Shown in pieces: positions 1-7,135 of a stretch of DNA of 17,473 nucleotides. Source of the DNA: Candidatus Aminicenantota bacterium (GTDB lineage: Bacteria; Acidobacteriota; Aminicenantia; Aminicenantales; Aminicenantaceae); contig JAFGNQ010000449.1 in the NCBI GenBank assembly GCA_016926925.1, positions 1 to 17,473 on the forward strand. The letters run 5' to 3'. The stretch's first letter is position 1, and each line of letters starts with the position of its first letter. The notes beneath the pieces are model-generated. The model saw only the letters and a list, made by a program, of their open reading frames with translations, searched no databases and was not told the DNA's origin. The translations under genes were made by a program, and so were the position numbers.

Positions 1-985
1 CTCCTGTGTCGAGTCCGCCGCAAGTGTAGTTAACCAGGGAAAACGCTGTCAGTGTGCCGTCTTTTTTGATACCGCCTTTGTAGGTTTGAAGGCTCGAAGG
101 CCGGTTCCCGACACACAAGGCGTTTTCTTTACGTGAAAGAACGATTTTGACGGGCTTTTTGCATTCTCTGGCTAAAAGCGCAGCGACAACCGTGTGCTCA
201 CAGAGGAATAGTTTGCTCCCGAATCCGCCGCCCATATAATGTTTGATGACTTTGACTTTGCTGATGGGTATCTGCAATGCACCCGCAAGTCCGTCCCTGA
301 CACTGTGGATGCCCTGAGTGGAATCCCAGACTGTCAGGTGGTCTCCTCTCCATTTGGCTATGCTGGAGTGTGTTTCCGCAGGGTGATGGATCTCGACAGG
401 AGTTCTGTAGGTGTGTTCCACCACCTCATCTGCGTCTTCGAATCCTGCCTCGGCATCGCCCCGCTTCTGGTCGTTGAATTTAAAGATGTTCGGCTTATCG
501 TCATGTACCTGAGGGGAGCCCTCTTCCTTCGATTTTGCTTCTGTTACCGCATAGGGGAGAGGCTTGTAGTCGACTTGAATCAGTTTGAGTGCCTCTGCCG
601 CTGTCTTTACATCCACGGCCGCAACGGCAGCGATTTTGTCGCCGATGTACCGTACTTTTTTGACATCGAGTTCAATCGCCGCTTTGACTCCCGGATGCGC
701 CTTTGCCCGGCTCAAATCGATGGAGAGAATCTCGGCTTTTGGGTGAGGGGACCTCAATATTTTACCGTGAAGCATATCTTTTAGGTTGATATCATGAGTG
801 TAGGGAGCCTTTCCGGTCACGATCTTAACGCCGTCGATTCGTTTTGTGTATTTCCCTATGATCTTGAAATCCTGCGGGGATTTCTCTGGAGGAGCCGCCG
901 GCACATCCGGCCTTGTGTCTTTGGAGATTTTCCTGTAGATGAGACCGGAGTTCTTAATGCCATCCTTGTTTTTGGTGCTCGACAT
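1..985 (-). CDS. Molybdopterin-binding subunit of a xanthine dehydrogenase/aldehyde oxidase family enzyme (partial, 3' end outside window)
   Basis: Reading the minus strand from the ATG at 985-983 gives 328 uninterrupted codons to the window edge. The fragment shows the N-terminal 'hammerhead' domain (about residues 40-150, with KIIGKYTKRIDGVKIVTGKA) and then the start of the molybdopterin-binding domain. The pterin-site glycine motif GGGFGSK lies at residues 252-258, and the substrate-channel segment EIHHPAETHSS at 198-208 replaces the usual HNxxEPH. There is no signal peptide of its own. In this family a large subunit of this kind can be carried out of the cell by a Tat-tagged 2Fe-2S partner. 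The start is fixed by a GAGGAGG ribosome site inside the last codons of the upstream 2Fe-2S gene; only one base separates that TAA from this ATG. The enzyme should hydroxylate an aldehyde or N-heterocycle; the substrate cannot be read. An FAD subunit, if any, would lie left of the window. Confidence 0.95.
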   Translation of the reverse strand, partial: MSSTKNKDGIKNSGLIYRKISKDTRPDVPAAPPEKSPQDFKIIGKYTKRIDGVKIVTGKAPYTHDINLKDMLHGKILRSPHPKAEILSIDLSRAKAHPGVKAAIELDVKKVRYIGDKIAAVAAVDVKTAAEALKLIQVDYKPLPYAVTEAKSKEEGSPQVHDDKPNIFKFNDQKRGDAEAGFEDADEVVEHTYRTPVEIHHPAETHSSIAKWRGDHLTVWDSTQGIHSVRDGLAGALQIPISKVKVIKHYMGGGFGSKLFLCEHTVVAALLARECKKPVKIVLSRKENALCVGNRPSSLQTYKGGIKKDGTLTAFSLVNYTCGGLDTG

Positions 986-986
986 T

Positions 987-1616
987 TTAAGACCTCCTCA
1001 TTTTTTGGGCGGCCTCGGAAAGGGCCTTGAAGATGTGCTGGTAATTACCGCAGCGGCAAATGTTTCCGGAAAGCGCACCTTTGATTTCATCAAGGCTGGG
1101 ATTCGGATTCGCTTGTAGAAATCCTACGGAAGCCATGATAAATCCCGGCGTGCAAAACCCGCATTGGTAGGCATCGGTATCGATAAAGGCTTGTTGGACG
1201 GGGTGGAGATTTTCTCCTTCGGCCAAACCCTCGATGGTGGCGATTTCCCTCCCATCGGCCCGAAATGCGGGAAAGAGACAGGAGTAGATCGGTTTGCCGT
1301 CCATAAGGACGGTACAGCCCCCGCATTCTCCTTGGTTGCATATGCGCTTTGTTCCGGTCAGGTTGAGTCTTTCTCGAAGAACATCGAGCAGCGTTTCCAT
1401 CGGATCGACGACAATTGTGTGTTTCACTCCGTTAACTCTCATCGTAACCTGCTTGGCGGAATAGAGCGGAATAGGGCCCATTTTTGTCTGGATCGCTGCC
1501 GCCTCTTGGGCAAAAAGTTTTGGAACGATAGTGGCACCGACGGCTCCCCCTCCAATTCCCCTGAGAAAATCGCGCCGTGATACGGATTTGCTTTGTTTCT
1601 TTTGTTGATTTTCCAT
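987..1616 (-). CDS. Tat-exported (2Fe-2S) subunit of a xanthine dehydrogenase/aldehyde oxidase family enzyme
   Basis: A 209-residue electron-transfer subunit. The N terminus has a clear twin-arginine signal (SRRDFLRG, residues 13-20), then a glycine/alanine-rich hydrophobic stretch to about residue 36 and AQEAAA as likely cleavage region. A plant-type ferredoxin fold follows with Cys93, Cys98, Cys101 and Cys113. The second all-alpha cluster domain has Cys152, Cys155, Cys187 and Cys189 (QCGFCTPGF and ICRCGNYQHI). All eight cluster ligands are present. I chose the ATG at 1616-1614 because GAAGGAG sits about six bases upstream; a longer reading from 1652 would add twelve residues before the ribosome site. 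It resembles the PaoA/YagT type of periplasmic aldehyde oxidoreductase small subunit. It is placed between the membrane protein (28-base gap) and the molybdopterin subunit (one-base gap), so the three are almost certainly one operon. Confidence 0.96.
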   Translation of the reverse strand: MENQQKKQSKSVSRRDFLRGIGGGAVGATIVPKLFAQEAAAIQTKMGPIPLYSAKQVTMRVNGVKHTIVVDPMETLLDVLRERLNLTGTKRICNQGECGGCTVLMDGKPIYSCLFPAFRADGREIATIEGLAEGENLHPVQQAFIDTDAYQCGFCTPGFIMASVGFLQANPNPSLDEIKGALSGNICRCGNYQHIFKALSEAAQKMRRS

Positions 1617-1644
1617 GGTCATCTCCTTCTTAAGGCACACTGTG

Positions 1645-2316
1645 CTAAACAAGACGCAAGAGGGCCATGATTGCCAGGCAAAGAACCAATGCTGCCGGGG
1701 AGATTAGGCGGTCGAATCTTCTGTTGGAAGCGGATTCGGGAGAGGCGGCTGCAAATTCTTCTATCTTAGCGCCCAACCAGAATCCTGCGGGAACGGTCAT
1801 CAGAGAAAAAAGAATGGCATAGTGGATAAAATACAAGGACAGGGGATATCCTGTTCCAGGAACGACACAAGCGGGTATTCCGGTTGCGAACTTGACCAGC
1901 GGAAAAAGATTTGCGGCGAGGAGCGCGGCCATCCCGCCTGAAAGAGCTTGCCCTGCCGGCTTCCTTGATAGCTGATCTCTGAGGATTATCATGATGAATA
2001 AAAAAGCCGTACCCTCTGTTATGAAGGCGAAAATCGGATTGGCGATAGCTCCGTGGAGAATGGGAAGACCCAATAGAAGCGCATCGAACATTTTCATAAG
2101 AGAGGCCACAAAAATGAGAAGCATGACGCCCAGAATCCGTCTCGAGACAAACCAGCTTGCGGCGATGAAAAAGAGTGCTATGCCCGTCATCAACGATCCG
2201 GAGACGTGCGATGCGCATTGTTTGAGGTGCATGCCCAATGCTGCTTCGGACAATCCCCAAACTGCTCCTAACGTTACGACTATTCCCAAATTGGCCATCG
2301 GAGTTTTCCTTTGCAT
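1645..2316 (-). CDS. Unrecognised integral membrane protein, about 7 TM helices, first gene of the molybdoenzyme operon
   Basis: A 223-residue very hydrophobic protein I cannot assign to a family. By eye there are about seven membrane segments, roughly residues 8-28, 38-56, 58-78, 86-110, 120-142, 152-176 and 203-222. Recognisable small-residue patterns include VWGLSEAALGMHL near the N terminus and a conserved-looking GIPACVVPGTGYP loop before the sixth helix; cysteines lie in that loop and near residue 34. No ATPase, redox or cofactor motif is seen. The ATG at 2316-2314 has GGAGG five bases upstream. It is the promoter-proximal gene ahead of the Tat-exported 2Fe-2S and molybdopterin subunits. 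It could be a membrane anchor or quinone-linked partner, a substrate or cofactor permease of ECF S-component style, or an unrelated passenger; context alone does not decide. Confidence 0.85.
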   Translation of the reverse strand: MQRKTPMANLGIVVTLGAVWGLSEAALGMHLKQCASHVSGSLMTGIALFFIAASWFVSRRILGVMLLIFVASLMKMFDALLLGLPILHGAIANPIFAFITEGTAFLFIMIILRDQLSRKPAGQALSGGMAALLAANLFPLVKFATGIPACVVPGTGYPLSLYFIHYAILFSLMTVPAGFWLGAKIEEFAAASPESASNRRFDRLISPAALVLCLAIMALLRLV

Positions 2317-2360
2317 ATTTTCCTCCGTTTTGGGTTTGAAACCCCTCGTTTGATTATAAA

Positions 2361-2389
2361 ATTATAATTTGCTTTCTAGTAATTGGCAA
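2361..2389 (-). promoter_or_regulatory. Strong sigma-70-like promoter for the 7-TM/molybdoenzyme operon
   Basis: Minus strand: TTGCCA (2389-2384), spacer of exactly 17, TATAAT (2366-2361). Five of six matches at -35 and a perfect -10. Transcription would begin near 2354, giving a leader of about 38 bases before the GGAGG and ATG of the membrane protein gene. Confidence 0.75.
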
Positions 2390-2498
2390 CTTTTTATTGC
2401 TCTCTGTATGAAATTTTGGCTCCGTAAGGGTATGAAAGCCGGCAAGGAGTCGAAGACCGGACTAATAAGGTGTGCTTTTGCTCGCATTGTGTCAAATG

Positions 2499-2517
2499 AA
2501 AAAGTCTGGGCGACTCC
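2499..2517 (-). terminator. Possible weak intrinsic terminator after the lactate permease gene
   Basis: On the minus strand, just after the permease stop, GGAGTC pairs with GACTTT across the five-base loop GCCCA (four Watson-Crick pairs plus two G-U), and the strand continues with a run of five T (2503-2499). The stem is short, so termination is likely to be partial at best. Confidence 0.35.
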
Positions 2518-2529
2518 GTTTTCTCCGGA

Positions 2530-4185
2530 TCAAATAGTGAATATCCGCAGAAGAATGATGCCTGAGAGTGCCGCTACAACCACATAATATGTCATAGGGA
2601 TCAGGGTTTTGCGGATCAGGTGGCCTTCTTTGCCCAGCAAACCCACTACGGCCGAGGCCGCAACCACATTGTGCACACAGATCATGTTTCCGGCAGCTCC
2701 TCCTACTGCTTGAAGTGCAACGATGACTCCTGGAATGGCTCCAATTTTGATGGCTGTCGTGAACTGGAACAGGGAAAACATCATATTCGAAAACGTGTTG
2801 CTGCCTGCGATAAAGGCCCCCAGAGCACCTATTAAAGGTGCGATCATCGTCCAAGCTTTTCCGGCAAAGGCTGCGGCACCTGCGGCCAGAACGACCGGCA
2901 TCTTGTCCATTTCTCCGGGAACTCCGCTGTTGATGAACACTTTGACCATGGGGACGGCAAAACCCAAGGCTATGGTAGGACCGATGAGTGATTTGAAAGA
3001 TTTGTGGACGGCTTGTCTTGTTTGCTTAAATGCAATTCCCTGGATAGCCAAGGTGAGAATGGCTGCTACAAAAAACCAGAAGCCGGGAAGAAAAACAGGC
3101 TGAAAGCTAGTGGATATGGGCGTTTGAAATATATTGAGCCATTCCAGGGAAAGTGACGCAAGAAAATTTTTTGCAGGCGACCAAAGACGGCTGCAAAGTA
3201 GAAACAAGGCCACGAGCATATAGGGAAGCCATGCCCGGAAGATTCCCATTTCCGACTTAATGACTTCCGACACTCCGACCTTTACCCCTGTCCATCCTTC
3301 CGGCCATGTATCCTTTGCGGGGAAATCCCAAGATGTTTTTGGAACGAGAAATCCCATTTTTGCCAGAGGTATGACAATCATCAAACCGAGCAGTGATCCG
3401 AACAAACTCGGGAATTCGGGCCCCAGGAAGATCCCGACAAGAGTGTAAGGGATCGTAAAACTCAAACCTGCGAAGAGGGCAAAGGGCCATATGGATAAGC
3501 CCTCCGTCCAATTCCTTTTTTCTCCGAAAAACCGGGTCATCATCATGACGAGAATGAGGGGAATGAGGGTTCCTGCTATGCCGTGGATTATGGCAACTTT
3601 GCTGCCTATCATCTTCAAGTAGATAGGGAAGTCGATGTTGTGGGCGGCAAGATAATTCATGACTTCTGTTTGACCGCTCAAGCCGGAATTGACTCCTATG
3701 AGAATAGGTGTTCCGATGGCACCGAAAGAGACAGGAGTGCTCTGAATGATCAGAGATACCATGACTGCAGCCATGGCCGGGAAGCCTATCGCAACCAATA
3801 AAGGGGCTGCCACTGCGGCAGGTGTTCCGAATCCGGCTGACGCTTCGATGAAGGCTCCGAAGAGAAAGGCGATGATGATCGCTTGAATCCGCCTGTCTGG
3901 AGATATGAGAAACATGCTACGCCGAATGGAAGAGATGGCTCCGCTCGCTTGCTGGAGGTTCAGGAGAATGATGGCTCCGAGCACAATATAAAGAATAGCC
4001 GCTGCTGTTATGAGACCGTCTATGGATGCAGCTGCCACTTGCAGGAAGGGTGTTTTCCAAACTCCGAGGGCAAGAAAACATGTGATGAGAAAGGCGATGG
4101 GCATTGCCTTTGTGGCAGGCCATCGGAACAGGACGATGAGTATGAATACGGAAAGAATCGGTAATAGGGCTAAAAAAGGCAGCAT
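2530..4185 (-). CDS. L-lactate permease (LctP/LldP) family transporter
   Basis: A 551-residue polytopic membrane protein of the usual length for the lactate permease family (TC 2.A.14), which imports L-lactate, D-lactate or glycolate with protons. Hydrophobic helices run nearly the whole length. Family landmarks are [15 protein letters not shown] at residues 110-124 and [20 protein letters not shown] at 492-511. The N terminus ([13 protein letters not shown]) starts inside the first helix, so the ATG at 4185-4183 is the only sensible start. There is no Shine-Dalgarno sequence there, and a good promoter ends about 12 bases upstream, suggesting a near-leaderless message. It is transcribed in the same direction as the molybdoenzyme operon but is separated from it by 213 bases with a separate promoter. 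Substrate beyond short hydroxy-acids is not determined. Confidence 0.94.
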   Translation of the reverse strand: MLPFLALLPILSVFILIVLFRWPATKAMPIAFLITCFLALGVWKTPFLQVAAASIDGLITAAAILYIVLGAIILLNLQQASGAISSIRRSMFLISPDRRIQAIIIAFLFGAFIEASAGFGTPAAVAAPLLVAIGFPAMAAVMVSLIIQSTPVSFGAIGTPILIGVNSGLSGQTEVMNYLAAHNIDFPIYLKMIGSKVAIIHGIAGTLIPLILVMMMTRFFGEKRNWTEGLSIWPFALFAGLSFTIPYTLVGIFLGPEFPSLFGSLLGLMIVIPLAKMGFLVPKTSWDFPAKDTWPEGWTGVKVGVSEVIKSEMGIFRAWLPYMLVALFLLCSRLWSPAKNFLASLSLEWLNIFQTPISTSFQPVFLPGFWFFVAAILTLAIQGIAFKQTRQAVHKSFKSLIGPTIALGFAVPMVKVFINSGVPGEMDKMPVVLAAGAAAFAGKAWTMIAPLIGALGAFIAGSNTFSNMMFSLFQFTTAIKIGAIPGVIVALQAVGGAAGNMICVHNVVAASAVVGLLGKEGHLIRKTLIPMTYYVVVAALSGIILLRIFTI

Positions 4186-4196
4186 GATTGCCAGAG

Positions 4197-4226
4197 GTTA
4201 TATATAAAGAAGGCCCTTTCTGTCAA
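4197..4226 (-). promoter_or_regulatory. Promoter of the lactate permease gene, abutting the start codon
   Basis: Minus strand TTGACA (4226-4221, perfect -35) followed by TATATA at 4204-4199 (spacer 16) or TATAAC at 4202-4197 (spacer 18). The expected start of transcription is about 4190, leaving only some five bases before the ATG at 4185. Confidence 0.65.
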
Positions 4227-4317
4227 CCGAAATTGACTTTTTTATTACCCGTGCCATGGGACCTGCTGATTTAGGATCGCAACGGGAACGGAGGTGTCGA
4301 CCTTGATAATTTATGAG

Positions 4318-4346
4318 TTGATAATCGCGTGTCATTGCATAATAAT
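4318..4346 (+). promoter_or_regulatory. Candidate promoter for the GGT-family gene
   Basis: TTGATA (4318-4323), spacer 17, AATAAT (4341-4346), in an AT-rich stretch within the divergent intergenic region. Overlapping registers (CATAAT, TAATAA) are possible. Roughly 50 bases of leader would precede the ribosome site at 4393-4397. Confidence 0.4.
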
Positions 4347-4402
4347 GAATAGGTTATGTGTGAAATGCAAGGCGGAATTTTGATGATACCATGGAGGAAA
4401 AA

Positions 4403-6082
4403 ATGCGCACTTATGGACTGTTCTTTGCTCTACTTGTGAGTTTGATCTCATTGCATTGCGGTCACCGAGCACCTTCCACGGTGGTCGCCGACGGTACCGG
4501 TTCCGAGCCGGCAGTCGGTGCCAAGGGGATGGTCAGTTCCGCACACTCTTTGGCGACACAGGCGGGCTTGGATATTCTTGAATCAGGCGGGAATGCTTTC
4601 GATGCGGCCGTGACCGTAGCTTCTGTGCTCAATGTCGTCGAACCTATGATGTCCGGGATCGGCGGTTACGGAACTATTCTCGTCTATGATGCCCTGAAAA
4701 AGGAAATCCGATTTCTCGATTCCAGCGGAAAGATACCCGTTGCCGTGGATTCGGATGTTTTCCGGCCTCCGACACCCGATTACCTGGAGAACAGAAGGGG
4801 GCCGAAAGCCGTGTCGACCCCGGGCAATGTCAATGCCTGGGAAGCCATGTCCAGGGAGTACGGCGATTTGGCATGGCCGGAGCTTTTTGAGACCGCCGTT
4901 CGAATTGCGGATGAGGGTTATGTTTTAAGTGAACGAACCGCATCTATGATCGGCTATGCCTTCAATGATTTTCCCGATCACGCCAAGACATTCTATGGGA
5001 AGGATGGGCTGCCGCTAAAAGAGGGTGAAATCTTGATCCAAAAAGATCTGGCGGGATCCATGAGGATGATTGCGGAAAAAGGAGCTGAGGCTGTTTATGG
5101 AGGAGAAATCGGGAAAGCGATAGATGCGGAGATGAAAAAATCGGGAGGATTTCTTTCGCTCGAGGACCTGACAGCCGACCGGGCGGAATGGTGGGCGCCG
5201 ATACATATCGAATACAGAGGCCATGAGGTCTATACCGCATCGCCGCCGTCGACAGCTTTTCCATCTCTAATTCGACTGGGGATGATGAGTTGTTTCGACA
5301 ATACATCTCTCAGCCACAACAGCGCAGCTTATCTCCACCGGTTTGCCGAAGTCACAAAACATGCCTTTGGGTGCAGACTCGCCTATGCAGGAGATCCCGA
5401 GATCAATCCTCCGCCTCTGGAAAAGCTCCTTTCGGATTCCTACTGGAAAGAAGCCGTGGCCGGCATCTTGTTGGACAAGGCGACACCCTTCGTTCCTCCC
5501 GCCGCAACGGAAAATCAAGTCCGGCACACAACCCATTTCGTCGTTGCGGATAGGAAGGGAAATATCGTCTGTGCCACCCAAACGCTCGGAAACGCCTTCG
5601 GCAGCAGGATTATGCCAGAAGGAACCGGCATATGGCTGAACAATTCTCTCGCTTATTGCACATTCGAGCCTAAGGGGAATCCTATGGATGCTCATGCCGG
5701 GCACAGGAAGCTTTCCGGCGATTGTCCGACAATTATCGTCAAAGATGGGAAGCCCTGGATCGCCATTGGGACGCCCGGCGGGCACACGATCGGCCAAACC
5801 GTCCCGCAAATGGTGATGAATATTATCGATTTTGAGATGGATGTGCAGGAGGCTATCGCTGCACCCAGGATCAGCTTTGCAGAACCGGACTGGATCCTGA
5901 TGGAAGAGGGAATTCCGGAAAACATCCGGAAAGAACTGCAAGCTTTGGGCCATAAGATTCGGATTGTCCAAGGTTTGGGTAATGCCCACGGATTGGCTGT
6001 TGCCTACGATAAAGGGGGGTATCCGGTGCGTTTTGAAGGAGGTTCCGATCCGCGCGGAGAGGGTAAGGCTGCAGGGTATTGA
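4403..6082 (+). CDS. Gamma-glutamyltransferase (GGT) family Ntn hydrolase, exported, divergent substrate pocket
   Basis: A 559-residue member of the GGT family, which is made as a precursor and cut autocatalytically so that a threonine becomes the N terminus of the small subunit. The nucleophile is Thr376 in RHTTHFVV. The small subunit keeps NNSLAY, the glycine pair in IGTPGGHT and the C-terminal GSDPR...AAGY. The large subunit has the family N terminus SGGNAFDAA (61-69). The N terminus is a signal peptide ending at SLHC (Cys19), a poor lipobox, so periplasmic or lipid-anchored. I chose ATG 4403 because GGAGG lies five bases upstream; an ATG at 4391 precedes that site. By memory alignment to E. 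coli GGT, the alpha-carboxylate-binding Arg114 is Ser108 here, and the SSGG and LSSMSP pocket segments are changed (STAF, LSGDCP). It is therefore likely a GGT-fold amidohydrolase of different specificity rather than a standard glutathione hydrolase. Confidence 0.93.
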   Translation: MRTYGLFFALLVSLISLHCGHRAPSTVVADGTGSEPAVGAKGMVSSAHSLATQAGLDILESGGNAFDAAVTVASVLNVVEPMMSGIGGYGTILVYDALKKEIRFLDSSGKIPVAVDSDVFRPPTPDYLENRRGPKAVSTPGNVNAWEAMSREYGDLAWPELFETAVRIADEGYVLSERTASMIGYAFNDFPDHAKTFYGKDGLPLKEGEILIQKDLAGSMRMIAEKGAEAVYGGEIGKAIDAEMKKSGGFLSLEDLTADRAEWWAPIHIEYRGHEVYTASPPSTAFPSLIRLGMMSCFDNTSLSHNSAAYLHRFAEVTKHAFGCRLAYAGDPEINPPPLEKLLSDSYWKEAVAGILLDKATPFVPPAATENQVRHTTHFVVADRKGNIVCATQTLGNAFGSRIMPEGTGIWLNNSLAYCTFEPKGNPMDAHAGHRKLSGDCPTIIVKDGKPWIAIGTPGGHTIGQTVPQMVMNIIDFEMDVQEAIAAPRISFAEPDWILMEEGIPENIRKELQALGHKIRIVQGLGNAHGLAVAYDKGGYPVRFEGGSDPRGEGKAAGY

Positions 6083-6110
6083 ATATCTTCATATGATACA
6101 GATGAGAAGC

Positions 6111-6132
6111 TTCCCGTGTGGGATAACGGGAA
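6111..6132. repeat. Perfect inverted repeat downstream of the GGT-family gene
   Basis: TTCCCGT (6111-6117) and ACGGGAA (6126-6132) are perfect complements around an eight-base spacer. No T run follows on either strand, so it is not a standard terminator. It may be an operator, an RNA-stabilising hairpin, or chance. Confidence 0.4.
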
Positions 6133-6182
6133 TTCGCAAACCCTGACGGAAGCGAGAGCAACTGTGCTGAAGGGGTTGTTTG

Positions 6183-6569
6183 ATGTACGTAGTTTGCGAC
6201 AAGTTTTTTTTCGTGTTCCATTCGATTCTTATTCTCTTCAATCTCTTCGGGTGGACCTGGAAGAAAACGCGCAGGCTCAACCTGATTGTCTTGTCGCTCA
6301 CGGTTATGTCCTGGTTTTTCCTGGGGATATGGTACGGATTCGGCTATTGTCCCAGCACGGATTGGCACTGGCAGGTGAGGATGAAACTGGGGCATTACGA
6401 TATGCCTCCATCGTACCTGACATTTCTCATCCAATCGTTTACCGGGCTTGAGGTCAACAAGACAGTGGTGGACGTTTTTGCTGTTTTTTTTCTGTTTTTG
6501 GCTTTTTTTGCTTCCATCCGGACAAATGTCCTTGACCGGGAAAAAAACAGATTCAAAACGAGATCTTAA
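6183..6569 (+). CDS. DUF2784-like small membrane protein
   Basis: A 128-residue membrane protein with helices at roughly residues 7-26, 33-52 and 92-112. It carries the landmark I associate with DUF2784 proteins: an HSILILFNLFGW first helix, then WFFLGIWYGFGYCPSTDWHW, followed by the VR(M)KLG segment and SYLTFLIQSFTG. The function of this family is unknown. The ATG at 6183 has AAGGGG seven bases upstream; a TTG directly before it (6180) is an alternative. It follows the GGT-family gene by 100 bases. The second half is very T-rich (runs of seven to eight T near 6480-6510), simply because of phenylalanine codons. Another frame (6116-6451) is also open but shows no membrane pattern or family signature. 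Confidence 0.8.
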   Translation: MYVVCDKFFFVFHSILILFNLFGWTWKKTRRLNLIVLSLTVMSWFFLGIWYGFGYCPSTDWHWQVRMKLGHYDMPPSYLTFLIQSFTGLEVNKTVVDVFAVFFLFLAFFASIRTNVLDREKNRFKTRS

Positions 6570-6588
6570 TTCAATGATAGCCCGAAAC

Positions 6589-6616
6589 TTTACATAAGGA
6601 AAACCGTATTTATACT
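6589..6616 (+). promoter_or_regulatory. Candidate promoter for the small secreted protein and following hydrolase
   Basis: TTTACA (6589-6594), spacer 16, TATACT (6611-6616), followed by about 50 bases to the ribosome site GGAGGG at 6666-6671. Confidence 0.5.
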
Positions 6617-6674
6617 TGAAACGGATTGCTGTTTTAGGCACAATCCCAATAAACCCATTTAACCTGGAGGGCTT

Positions 6675-7070
6675 ATGAGAAAAACGGCTGCCATCGGGTC
6701 TTTCATTGTTTTTGTTTTCGCTGTCGTTTCCGGATTTGTGTATTGCCGGACTGCGGACATCAGCGGCACCTGGCTGGGGGAGACAGAAATTCCTGATCAG
6801 GGAACCGATGAATTGACTCTCGTGCTTGAAAAATCGGAGGATGGATATACCGGGATCCTATCCGACTCTTTCGGCATGCTTATGGAAACGGAATGCGAGG
6901 ATGTAGAATTCAAGGAGGACCTGCTCAAGTTCAACTTTTCCATCTACGACGGATACGCGACGATGGCCGTCTCCATTACGCTCAAAGTAGAGGGGAATAC
7001 CATGACCGGTCACTGGGAGACCGACGATGGATCTTCCGGTGAAATCACTCTGGAAAAACAAACAGGCTGA
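6675..7070 (+). CDS. Small secreted beta-rich protein of unknown function
   Basis: A 131-residue protein with a signal peptide (residues 1 to about 27, MRKTAAIGSFIVFVFAVVSG) and a mature part of about 105 residues built of alternating polar/hydrophobic strands. It begins with DISGTWLGETEIP, then LTLVLEKSEDGYTGILSDS, and ends with VEGNTMTGHWETDDGSSG. The 'xISGTW' opening and the strand-turn-strand rhythm suggest a lipocalin-like or similar small beta-barrel, perhaps binding a hydrophobic ligand or acting as an accessory to a secreted enzyme. I do not recognise a named family with certainty. GGAGGG is placed three to four bases before the ATG. The serine hydrolase gene follows after 65 bases on the same strand, so the two may be co-transcribed. 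The mature protein is acidic. Confidence 0.85.
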   Translation: MRKTAAIGSFIVFVFAVVSGFVYCRTADISGTWLGETEIPDQGTDELTLVLEKSEDGYTGILSDSFGMLMETECEDVEFKEDLLKFNFSIYDGYATMAVSITLKVEGNTMTGHWETDDGSSGEITLEKQTG

Positions 7071-7135
7071 TTCCGTTGTGTCCCAATATCCAATCTATGT
7101 GAGAAGACAGGGCCGAAATTAGCCGAGGGGATCGA

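Noticed and set aside
239..784. Plus-strand open frame of 181 codons at the left end
   Set aside because: The minus strand here reads the molybdopterin subunit without interruption, including the GGGFGSK motif; the plus frame is its shadow.
2381..2400. TTGGCAAC...TTGCTC as a possible sigma-54 site upstream of the molybdoenzyme operon
   Set aside because: The GG and GC are twelve bases apart instead of ten, it is on the plus strand facing away from the operon, and the same bases form a better sigma-70 -35 on the minus strand.
5267..5989. Minus-strand open frame of 240 codons inside the GGT-family gene
   Set aside because: It lies wholly within a strongly supported coding region and its translation is low-complexity in character with no motif.
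5871..6641. Long minus-strand open frame of 256 codons across the end of the GGT-family gene and the DUF2784-like gene
   Set aside because: It overlaps two plus-strand genes with clear family signatures, has no ribosome site, and its translation has no recognisable domain or signal; it is an opposite-strand shadow.
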